A DNA stretch of 64,000 nt from Nemertoderma westbladi (Eukaryota > Xenacoelomorpha > Nemertodermatida > Nemertodermatidae), in assembly GCA_032718475.1 (NCBI GenBank), contig JAUCBJ010001071.1, positions 107,494 through 171,493 on the forward strand, in the 5' to 3' direction. Shown here piece after piece: positions 55,311 to 63,700 of the stretch. Numbering within the stretch: position 1 is the stretch's first letter; each line of letters starts with the position of its first letter. The notes under the pieces are model-generated. The model had not been told where the DNA came from, searched no databases, and worked only from the letters and a program-made list of their open reading frames with translations. A program made the position numbers and the translations under genes.

Positions 55311-56957
55311 CTATATTTTGTAATAATTTATATTGACATTTGAGTTATTTATAATAGGTGGAGGAAATGTAGACGGGTAATTATAATTCCTCATCAAACC
55401 AAAGTTTATCCCTGAGCCTCCAACACCTGGGTATCCTGGACCTCCAACACCCTGTACACCTAGACCAACACCTGTGAAGGCTGACCCTCCTACACCACGA
55501 AATCTTTGACTTCCAACATCTGGGTGTCCTGGACCTCCAACACCCTGTACACCTAGACCAACACCTGTGAAGGCTGACCCTCCTACACCATGAAATCTTT
55601 GACTTCCAACACCTGGGTATCCTGGACCTCCAACACCCTGTACACCTAGACCAACACCTGTGAAGGCTGACCCTCCTACACCACGGAATCCTTGTCTTCC
55701 AACACCTTGTATACCAGGATCTCCAGCACCAGTAAACGCCCTGAAACCTGGATTGAGAAATTGTCCTCCACCTAAATGTCCAACACTCTCTACTTCTTCA
55801 AGAGCCGCGACAAGCAATTCATCATCATCATTGGCAATGACATGGATATCCATTTCAGGAGCAAAGTTGTCGATATTGTCTATTCTACGTTTTTTTGAGA
55901 AGACAGATGACAAGCTGTCAAACATTTCTTTCTTTTTAATTTCAGAGCATTTAGGGGCATATGCCCGAATGCTTCCTTCGTTCTTGTGCGCGGTCAAAGC
56001 GCAAATATGCCTCGCTTCAAATCCTGCCTGGTCTAAATGTGTAATGCAGGTGGCACGAATGCAGTGGTTGGTGTATTTTTGACTAAGCTCTAAGTTAACA
56101 CAGAGATTGGTCATAAATCCAGCTAATGTGTTGCGTCCAACAATCCTTCCTTCATACCACATTTTGTCTCTCACTTGTGGTTTCTGGCGTGGCTTCTGCC
56201 ACAAACAAGCACTTTGAGAACTTAGCTTTGATACATACAACTCATATGAGTGCAGCGGGCATTGATCGTCGTCAGGGTTTTCATAAAGCCGCCCTTCGTT
56301 TGCAATAGCCGTGTCATTGCGGACATGATTCTTATCAAGCTCATCCATTCCTTGTTCTAAATAGCGTAATCCAGTGGAATGGTCTACTTGAATAGCAAAA
56401 GTGCTTTTAGTCATTCCATAGAGATTTTCTCTTCCCCTGCGACAAAAGAAATATAGTATATAGAACAATACACTTTGCTGAAGCTTCTTAGGTTCACAAA
56501 GAGTTTTATCTATTGTGAAGTATTCCTTTATCTTTATAAGATCTTCTTCAATGATTTGCCTCTTATTCATTATAACGGCCTTTCCTTGCTTTTTTGTTTC
56601 TACACTCATCGCCGTAAACATCAGGTTAGCTTGACTAAACTCACTATCGCTAACTATATCAATATTGCGCTCGATTTTGAAATGTCTATTTAAAGATGCA
56701 CGGATGGCTTTCAGTGAGGTGAGTTTGTAAAAAGAATTATCTTCCTTTCGAATATTTGAATAAAATTCAAAGAGCAAACTAGGTAGATCGTCATTGCTCA
56801 ATGATGAAAGATCTCCTTTACCAGTTTCTTTCAGATACGATTGTAGTATCGCTATATGAGAACTCGTAGCAAGTTTGGTATTTTTGCTAATTCTATTATC
56901 TATTAAATAATTCTGTCTTTCAACAGAAACACTTTGGAATCTGTTTGTATAAGACAT
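55311..56957 (-). CDS. Crypton-type tyrosine recombinase with a glycine-rich repeat tail
   Basis: An intact 548-codon ORF. Residues about 20-130 form the N-terminal core-binding-like region. Residues 150-350 match the DUF3504-type tyrosine recombinase domain of Crypton elements and of genes descended from them (ZMYM2, QRICH1 and KIAA1958 relatives). Catalytic candidates are R174 or R176 in F-C-R-R-G-R-E-N-L, H298-x2-R301 in N-H-C-I-R-A-T, H324 in T-A-H-K, and the nucleophile Y333 in I-R-A-Y-A-P, so the set looks complete. K355-R358 may be a nuclear signal, followed by an acidic stretch (367-390). Residues 400-515 hold 3.5 copies of a 31-residue repeat rich in G-V-G and G-P-G-Y-P-G-V-G, elastin-like and unusual for the family. 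The ORF is intronless. It may be an active element or a domesticated gene. Imperfect 190-bp inverted repeats lie 4.6 kb and 1.7 kb from its ends. Confidence 0.82.
   Translation of the reverse strand: MSYTNRFQSVSVERQNYLIDNRISKNTKLATSSHIAILQSYLKETGKGDLSSLSNDDLPSLLFEFYSNIRKEDNSFYKLTSLKAIRASLNRHFKIERNIDIVSDSEFSQANLMFTAMSVETKKQGKAVIMNKRQIIEEDLIKIKEYFTIDKTLCEPKKLQQSVLFYILYFFCRRGRENLYGMTKSTFAIQVDHSTGLRYLEQGMDELDKNHVRNDTAIANEGRLYENPDDDQCPLHSYELYVSKLSSQSACLWQKPRQKPQVRDKMWYEGRIVGRNTLAGFMTNLCVNLELSQKYTNHCIRATCITHLDQAGFEARHICALTAHKNEGSIRAYAPKCSEIKKKEMFDSLSSVFSKKRRIDNIDNFAPEMDIHVIANDDDELLVAALEEVESVGHLGGGQFLNPGFRAFTGAGDPGIQGVGRQGFRGVGGSAFTGVGLGVQGVGGPGYPGVGSQRFHGVGGSAFTGVGLGVQGVGGPGHPDVGSQRFRGVGGSAFTGVGLGVQGVGGPGYPGVGGSGINFGLMRNYNYPSTFPPPIINNSNVNINYYKI
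55400..55755. repeat. 93-bp coding minisatellite in the recombinase tail
   Basis: About 3.5 tandem copies of a 93-bp unit (31 codons), containing CCTGTACACCTAGACCAACA and CTGTGAAGGCTGACCCTCC. Copies differ at only a few positions, so the expansion is recent. The unit length keeps the reading frame. Confidence 0.9.
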
Positions 56958-58653
56958 TTATATTTGTCTTTGTATTATTATTATACTATAGCTCATGCCA
57001 CTACATTAATTTGTATTAAATATAATGTAATGTATATTTTCTAGAATCCCGTATCAGAGCAATTTATAAGAAAAGAGTATAATTTTAACATTTATAGAAC
57101 ATTTTTTTAAAATTATACGATTTTTTTAAAATTATACGATTATAATTTTAGCTAGTTTCCGTAGCAATATGCGAAAATTAACAATAAACTAAAATATATG
57201 TCACAATATTGGTCTGTCGGTAGCTGGTCAATGAATCCCTCATAAATTTGTTAATTAGTCGCTGCTCAGTCATTGAACATTTTAACACGTGCTGCTCGAA
57301 GACCCCACAACGTGTATTTATTTGGATGTGTATTTGTGTTGTGTTAAAAATCGATTATAGGATAGCGGTATGGAGGCAAATTATTCATATGAAGTTAATT
57401 ATTCTAGAATAATATTTATTTCGCCCATACCTGTACCATAGAGCTGTAGCTAAAAACAAATATAGCTAGCTAAATACTGCCAGGCGTTTCAGTAATCTAT
57501 TTTTTAATTGTTTTTACAGCGAACAATGCGGGATGGGTAGATTAGCACTAGATGGTAATTTTTTTTTTGTCAGTTCACTGTAAAGTGTTACTGGTACTAG
57601 TGTTGCCCGTGTCACCATTATTCTGCCTTTAATAATAGCTGTATTTGGTTTGACATCCAAAAATATCAAAATACCAAAAAATACCAAAACATAATGTTTT
57701 GGGCTATAGGTTTATGTTCTTGACATATTTTGGCTAGTTACATTTGAAAAAAAAAATGTTTTAAAGAAAATAAAAACAAATGTTTGTGATAGCTAGTGTT
57801 TTCAATGGTATGTACTGTTTTAATATTGTAGCTAGTGTTTTTATAAAATACCACAAAATCTTATTTTTTGATGCCATTTCAGATGCCATTACACCAACGC
57901 ATGTGGTAGAAGTAAAATGTCCAACATCAAAACATGCCATTCAAGAATCGTATATTATCACAATCGAATATCGTAAGTGATAAATTCATGGCACAAATCC
58001 AACTTGAAATGCTTCCAATCCATCTTTTGAAATGAATGGCGAAGTGAAAATAGTTGAAGTATCATATGATTCCATATACATGCAAAGTTTACTGAAAAGT
58101 AGTCCTAGCTTCTGGAAGGAATATATATTTCCCAAAATTGTGAAAAAGTAGATAATTAAAAATGTAAATTATACAGTAGTTATAGTTCAACTAAATTCTG
58201 ATTAATGCTGATTGTATTGAGATGGCAGCTGAAGATATTTTTACTACGTCATCCATTACAGCTACACATCGACTAACTATCAACTATCAATTGGAATTCA
58301 ATAATTTAACTTGTATAAAAATAATTACAATCGAAAAAGTGCGAATCCACAATCTAATCCAAAGTAATCTAAGTTTTGAAGCTTAATGAAACATCAATAA
58401 GCTACTGGATTTCTACCACCTGGCAGTTTTAGCTACAAAATATGTTTTATTTTAATAGCTAACAACTGTATAGTTTGGGAAAAATAATTATTATTCTGGA
58501 ATAATTAACTTGTCATGAATCAATTTCCACATTAAGATATCAAATAATGTATTCTTAACACAACACAAAAACACACTAAATAAATATTAGCTACACAATT
58601 TATTTTAGTTACTAAGAGATTTATATTGTATAGTAACCAATGAACATTTACTG
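56958..58653. other. 5' flank of the recombinase gene, no other gene seen
   Basis: AT-rich. Words GCTAGTTT, GCTAGCTAAAT and AGCTAGTGTTT recur. No supportable coding sequence; the 57780-57980 ORF has no coding character. Confidence 0.5.
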
Positions 58654-58854
58654 CTGCACTAGTGACGTCACTAGTGCAGTTTTCTGAAACGGCCTGATTT
58701 TTCGATGTTGCTAATTATGCGTTTTAAAATCGCTATAACTCAGCCAATATTAAATTTTTTTGAAGTAAAATTGCTCTCTGGGGTTTTTTCACATGCTCTT
58801 TCACATGAAACCAACGAAAACTCGAAAAAAAATTTCCGAGTCGTCTACCCCATT
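58654..58854 (-). repeat. Inverted partner of the 50525-50714 repeat, with a 26-bp palindrome at its end
   Basis: 58661-58854 is the reverse complement of 50525-50714. At its left end 58654-58679 is a perfect 26-bp palindrome centred on TGACGTCA, flanked by CTGCACTAG and CTAGTGCAG. The other copy keeps only GTGACGTCA. Confidence 0.85.
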
Positions 58855-60545
58855 TTACTTTCCTTAGAGAAAAAGAGAGTTAGCCATAGACCACCTGTAC
58901 ATAGGCCTTGGATTGTAGTCCACGAAATATCGAAGTTTATCTCGAAATCTCGACGTGGCTATGAAGCTAAACTGGCCTCCGGCAAAATAGATGTTGGTAC
59001 ATGGCGGAATGCAGCAAAACATGCAAACAAGCATCGGCATTCATCTCCTGGGAAGGACCACCGCAGGTAAGGTGCTCATATCAAATAAGGCCTACAGTTT
59101 ATTTTCACTACGCTTACACACCTACTTGTAAGCAGGTTAGTAAAGAAGCAGGTTGCAGAGGTGGGTTGAAAAACCAAAACAATAAACCATAACTATATTC
59201 AATTGTAGGAAACTCAATTAAATTTAGAATCAACAGCTTGTGAATCAACAGTCAGCTGTATAGACCAATAGGATTACAGGTGGGTGAGTACAAAACAAAG
59301 ACTAAAGACCTGTACAAAACACATGTGTTAACTTTCGTTTATTGTTTTGGTTCCCCCAACACGCCTCTGTAACCTGCTCCTTTAAATGGCAATGGGACAT
59401 AACGCTCTTTGGGACCTAAACGCTACTTTACCTCTTTGTTTTGTACAGGTCTTGAGTCTTTGTGTTTTGTTTTGTACTCACCCGATTACAGGTACAGAGG
59501 CAGGGTGTACAGTAGTAGCCCTATGCGTAGCTTTTACCCCCTATATTTTCTTACAGTTGCACCTAAGGGCATAATATTTTGATCTCATATCATCGGCATC
59601 GCGTTGGACAACTAAATATATTCTGACTGCAAAATGCTTTACCTCAATTTAACATAAAACATGCTTTTAACATTAAAACATGCAAACATATTTTTCGGTG
59701 TCAAATATGATCTTATTGAAATTTAAACTACCTTGGGGTTTCGTAAATTTTTTTATACTTACCGGTATTTATACATTTTTTAGAGCGTAGGCCCTAGTGT
59801 TTTGAATGTCAATAGGCTACCATTAGTGTCTCTCATTTTACTGTAATTCTAAAATAAAAAAAAAACATTTATTAAGGAAAAGCTATATTTTTATATATAT
59901 ATTTATTAATGGTGTTGCGCTAGTGTAAGTATGTTTGTGTTTGTTAGGAAAACTACGAAAATTTAAATTGGTCATGGATGAATTCTCCAATCGGGACATG
60001 GATGAGTCTGAATTGTTGCTCACTGAACATTGAAATTTCAGATTTCATTGAACATGGCACATATTTGCAACCACAATACAGTTATTTAAATATTGATTGT
60101 TAATATTGTATATTACTCTGTTATAATATAAAATTACGTTGATAAAATTAACATTAGAATCATACAGTAAATTAATTAAGACCTGTGAACTGCAGTTTAA
60201 TTAATTCGAAAACAATCAGAGTTAGAAGGCCTACCTATTCGCCCATGTGATGAATACCAGGATTTCACTTTTCGGTCGACTTTTTATTGGAATTTTATAT
60301 ATTAAGATTTTTAATTTTTTTAATTTATCTTTATTAAGTGTTTTATAGCGCGTATTTCTATCTTATAACCTGCACATATACTAATTCGTTTATTGTTTTG
60401 GTTAGATTCAGCCGTTTCTGTAACCTGTGTTTTTGGTGAAAACCTGGTATTCTTCACATGGGGGTAACTACAAAGTGAAATATAACGGCAGAAAGTCTGG
60501 TATTCTTCACATGGGCCTACAGTCCTACACGCTACCTATTTTAAT
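58855..60545. other. Repeat-bearing stretch between the recombinase and HRG1-like genes
   Basis: An inverted-repeat element spans about 59143-59395; its arms contain GCAGGTTGCAGAGG and AACCAAAACAATAAA on the left and their complements at 59335-59388. A second inverted pair overlaps it (59269-59322 with 59436-59500; CCTGTACAAAAC, GTGAGTACAAAAC). At 59070 CGCAGGTAAGG resembles a splice donor after a short coding-like stretch (58870-59068), but no gene could be built. Near 60440-60515 two copies of GGTATTCTTCACATGGG occur; their inverse is at 63625-63700. Confidence 0.6.
59143..59395. mobile_element. ~250-bp inverted-repeat MITE carrying the dispersed TTTATTGTTTTGGTT motif
   Basis: The left arm GAAGCAGGTTGCAGAGGTGG...AACCAAAACAATAAACC pairs with the right arm CGTTTATTGTTTTGGTT...CTCTGTAACCTGCTCC over about 48 bp. 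This explains the solitary copies of the arm elsewhere in the window as ends of related elements. Confidence 0.65.
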
Positions 60546-61031
60546 CTAATTTACAGATACAGATAATGATTTATTTCCTTCAATATCTTTACCAGTATGC
60601 GATTCCGCAATAATCACATATTTTCCGGGAAATATAATAAGGTGAACCGCACCTTTGAGCGTCAATAACAGAGGTCCAATCCAAACCCAATGACTCTCCC
60701 CGTTAAATTCTTCTTTGTAAACTGCGCCCAGAGTAATGGCCACTGTAGACCCGATGATCACGACTTGGACCAATAAAAGCCCGATAAATCTCAACAGTCT
60801 AGCCAATCTGAGGTGAGTGGGTCGCCATTTTCGTTGTAACTGTGCAACATGTACCGCCAAGGATATACAGTTAACCGCACCCCCAATAGTAAACCAAACT
60901 ATTTTGCCAACGTTGTTAATAGCGACACTAAAATACACAATCATAGAAAGTGCAATGATGATTCCAATAATAGTGAGTATAATTCGGAATAAGATAGGAC
61001 ATTTTTCGTTGGGTTTTTTGCACAGGGCCAT
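60546..61031 (-). CDS. Four-helix membrane protein resembling HRG1 haem transporter
   Basis: An intact, intronless 161-codon ORF starting at ATG 61031. Four hydrophobic helices are clear: residues 13-36, 44-64, 79-103 and 116-134. HRG1 proteins (SLC48A1; about 146 residues in human) have four helices and move haem out of endolysosomes or into the cell. Supporting features are a histidine in helix 2 (H61, in A-V-H-V-A-Q), the loop R-K-W-R-P after it, a glycine-containing helix 4, and F-P-G-K-Y (134-138) directly after helix 4, close to the F-A-R-K-Y motif that nematode HRG proteins carry there. The short tail is hydrophilic and has no dileucine sorting motif that I can see. The match is by topology and these motifs, so other four-helix families remain possible. 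Confidence 0.55.
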   Translation of the reverse strand: MALCKKPNEKCPILFRIILTIIGIIIALSMIVYFSVAINNVGKIVWFTIGGAVNCISLAVHVAQLQRKWRPTHLRLARLLRFIGLLLVQVVIIGSTVAITLGAVYKEEFNGESHWVWIGPLLLTLKGAVHLIIFPGKYVIIAESHTGKDIEGNKSLSVSVN

Positions 61032-62224
61032 TACAGGTTATAATTGTTAAATACAACTAATCAATTAAGTTAAGTAGAACTAGAGTATTAATGGGTGGGA
61101 GGGAGAGGGGGTCACAAAAAATACGAATTTAATAAATAAAAAAACCGTGGTTTAGCGCTTTCTTTTCACTTCTATTATAGGAAAGGAGCAGGTTACAGAT
61201 AGTGAAGTACTTTCAACGTATTCACCCCCCCCCCCCCCTCCCCAGAGGGAAAATCGAAGCAAAAAACAGATGATTACTATTGACCTTCGTTTATTGTTTT
61301 GGTTCGCAACCAGTCCTCCCTCCCCTTATTGAAGGTATTAGACCTATAGGCTAATTTACATGGCAACATTTTGGGCAAGTTGGTCAGCAACAACAACTAG
61401 CAACTTAATTTTGACAACTTAACTTAATATGGCACCTTTTTAACAGCAACTTCGTGTTTCTACGGCGCAAATTGATCCGTAACCTAAACCGTCACCAAAG
61501 TTGCTGACAAAGTTGCCCAAAGAGTTGGCTCGTGTGTCGTGTAAACCGGCTCTAAGAGATCATTAATTAATTACAACATAATTCTTAATCTGCAAAATTA
61601 TACTTCAAATTTTAATATTAGGCCTATGAAGATAAACTAAAAAAAATCTAAATTTAAACCAATCCGGCCAAACCGAATTAAACCATCCACTCCAGGAGAA
61701 ACTAACAAATATCATATATCTGATTAGCTAATTGTACAGTACAAGATGATACAGTAATTATCCAATAAAACAGTATTTTACATATGTCAGGCAATATCTC
61801 TGCCTTGTTAGAAGCAGCAAGACCAATAATGAACACAATACAAATAGGCTACTACAGAACTACCAACGAATACGATGATGGTGCACTAGTCACAGTACGG
61901 TCACCATGGTACACAGCTTCTGCTAATGCGTCGTTCTTATTGGCTCCTAGGTGAGTGATTGTTAGAATTAGTTATGATATGTGGGCCTTTACCACTTTTT
62001 AATGAAAGAGCCTGGCGTTGACCCAACATTGCTATACATCTTTATCACAGGCCTACCGAGATAAGAATCGCCTTACTACCACGACTGTACTACTGTTCCT
62101 AAAATAATGAAAAGCAATATTATAGACAAAGTAATAGAGTAATATTCTATTACAGTACTGTTGTACCATTGCATATTAATATTGCTACAGTTTATTGGCT
62201 TAACAATAAATTTGTGCTGCTACC
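61032..62224. other. 5' flank of the HRG1-like gene, no gene seen
   Basis: C14 lies at 61225-61238. An inverted piece of the dispersed motif (GGAGCAGGTTACAG) is at 61185-61198 and a forward piece (TTTATTGTTTTGGTT) at 61290-61304. The rest is AT-rich, with no coding signal. Confidence 0.5.
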
Positions 62225-62540
62225 ATGCAATTCACAATCGGCCTGCTGCAATGCAGCTTGCCTTTAAGCCTCACTCCATAAGGCTACTAAAGCATAAGAT
62301 TGTGCACAGGCAGGTCCTCGCGGCGAAAGCAATGTCCTGCGAAGCGGAGGCGGCTTTGTTCAAGTGTCAAGCTGGTTGGGTGCAATCTTCGCTCGTGTAC
62401 AACCTTACTGGGTCTCATCAGCGTGGTGTCGGATGGTAAATGGCAGCTGTCTTTGAAATTAATTCTCCATATCTCAAGAACCTGTGGCCTAGTGGTTGTA
62501 GTCTCCGCTTCCACCTCGAGGTCCCAGGTTCGAATCCGAC

Positions 62541-62583
62541 ACCACGCTGATGAGACCCAGTAAGGTCGAAACGCGTACGTGGT
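62541..62583 (+). ncRNA. Type I hammerhead ribozyme, copy 2
   Basis: Helix I ACCACG 62541-62546 with CGTGGT 62578-62583; CTGATGA 62547-62553; helix II GACC 62554-62557 with GGTC 62564-62567, loop CAGTAA; GAAA 62568-62571; helix III region ACGCGT 62571-62576; H17 = A62577, the predicted cleavage point. Core bases C3, U4, G5, A6, G8, A9, G12, A13, A14 and the A15.1-U16.1 pair are all present. Confidence 0.88.
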
Positions 62584-62896
62584 TTGGAGAGATATGAGAT
62601 ATTAATTTCAAGATAAATTACGCGATTCCTAAATTTGTACACTACCTGGTTAAAAAGTACGCATGTGATGGGATTAGTCCTACAATTGCGCCAATAAAAG
62701 ATAAGTTATTTTCGGTAAAATAAACTTATCATTCGAGGTTAAGACCCCTAGATCCCTTCCTATAATAAATGCATAATAACAAACACCTCGAAAAATACAG
62801 CTTGCCAACACATTGTTACTATCAATAATAAAAAAATCAGGGGCTAATAAAATGGCAGCTGTCTTTGAAATTAATACTCCATATCTCAAGAACCTG

Positions 62897-62949
62897 TGGC
62901 CTAGTGGTTGTAGTCTCCGCTTCCACCTCGAGGTCCCAGGTTCGAATCC
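62897..62949 (+). promoter_or_regulatory. tRNA-like internal pol III promoter of unit B
   Basis: A box TGGCCTAGTGG at 62897-62907 and B box GGTTCGAATCC at 62939-62949. The same pair occurs 412 bp upstream in unit A (about 62485-62537) and at 38877-38928. The flanks do not form an acceptor stem, so it is a promoter relic rather than a tRNA gene. Confidence 0.7.
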
Positions 62950-62952
62950 GAC

Positions 62953-62995
62953 ACCACGCTGATGAGACCCAGTAAGGTCGAAACGCGTACGTGGT
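62953..62995 (+). ncRNA. Type I hammerhead ribozyme, copy 3
   Basis: Identical in all core positions to 62541-62583. Helix I is 62953-62958 with 62990-62995. Cleavage is predicted after A62989, which is 412 bases after the copy 2 site. Confidence 0.88.
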
Positions 62996-63624
62996 TTGGA
63001 GAGATATGAGATATTAATTTCAAGATAAATTACGCGATTCCTAAATTTGTACACTACCCGGTTTAAAAGTACGCATGTGATGGGATTAGTCCTACAATTA
63101 CGCCAATAAAAGATAAGTTATTTTCGGTAAAATAAACTTATCATTCGAGGTTAAGACCCCTAGATCCCTTCCTATAATAAATGTATAATAACAAACACCT
63201 CGATAAATACAGCTTGCCAACACATTGTTACTATCAATAATAAAAAAAAATCAGGGGCATACTTAACTTGACACAGTGAACCCGATGAAGGAGGATTCTT
63301 GTGTAAGTGCCATATTCAGAGATTTGGTGCTCCTCTATGAGAGCCCAGCATGGAATCCCTTATAAAGTAGGAGCATTGGTTCTACTGCTCCTCTATAATC
63401 GAACCTTAAGTTTCCGACGTATGTATTCCATGCGACTTTCAAATCATGGAAAGCCCATTAATGCTGCCCATGGCTTTCCCTCATGTATTCGAAGGTCAAC
63501 CTTGACCTACTATATAGTACTGTAGGTCAAGGACTCACCTAACCTCCGGATCCATGATCTCAGGTAGGAGAAGTCATCCTCATGCTCAAGCACACGGGTG
63601 CCCTTAGAGCTTATGTTCATACAG

Positions 63625-63700
63625 CAGACATTTCATGTGAAGAATACCAGACTTTCTACCGTTATATTTCACTTTGCACTTACCCCCATGTGAAGAATAC
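63625..63700. repeat. Inverted partner of the 60440-60515 repeat
   Basis: CATGTGAAGAATACCAGACT and TATATTTCACTTTG followed by CCCCCATGTGAAGAATAC are the reverse complement of the block at 60440-60515. Probably a small MITE that also inserted into the LINE fragment here. Confidence 0.65.

Larger units (their letters stand above)
62433..63258 (+). mobile_element. Two tandem 412-bp retrozyme/SINE-like units with hammerheads
   Basis: Unit A (about 62433-62846) and unit B (62847-63258) are head-to-tail copies that differ at a handful of positions. Each has an A-box-like TGGCCTAGTGG and B box GGTTCGAATCC, spaced as in tRNA genes, with a complete hammerhead starting four bases after the B box. A ~290-bp body follows. 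The two predicted cleavage sites are exactly 412 bp apart. On the left, 62404-62432 is a 29-bp inverted copy of the B-box-proximal/hammerhead region (62536-62564). The pair lies inside a LINE fragment. No protein is encoded, so mobilisation would depend on another element. Confidence 0.82.

Noticed and set aside
58705-59192. Short ORFs ending at a possible donor CGCAG|GTAAGG
   Set aside because: The first half is the 190-bp inverted repeat, and no acceptor or partner exon could be found.
62485-62540. Functional tRNA gene
   Set aside because: A and B boxes are present, but there is no acceptor stem, and the sequence runs straight into the hammerhead. It is a SINE-type promoter head.
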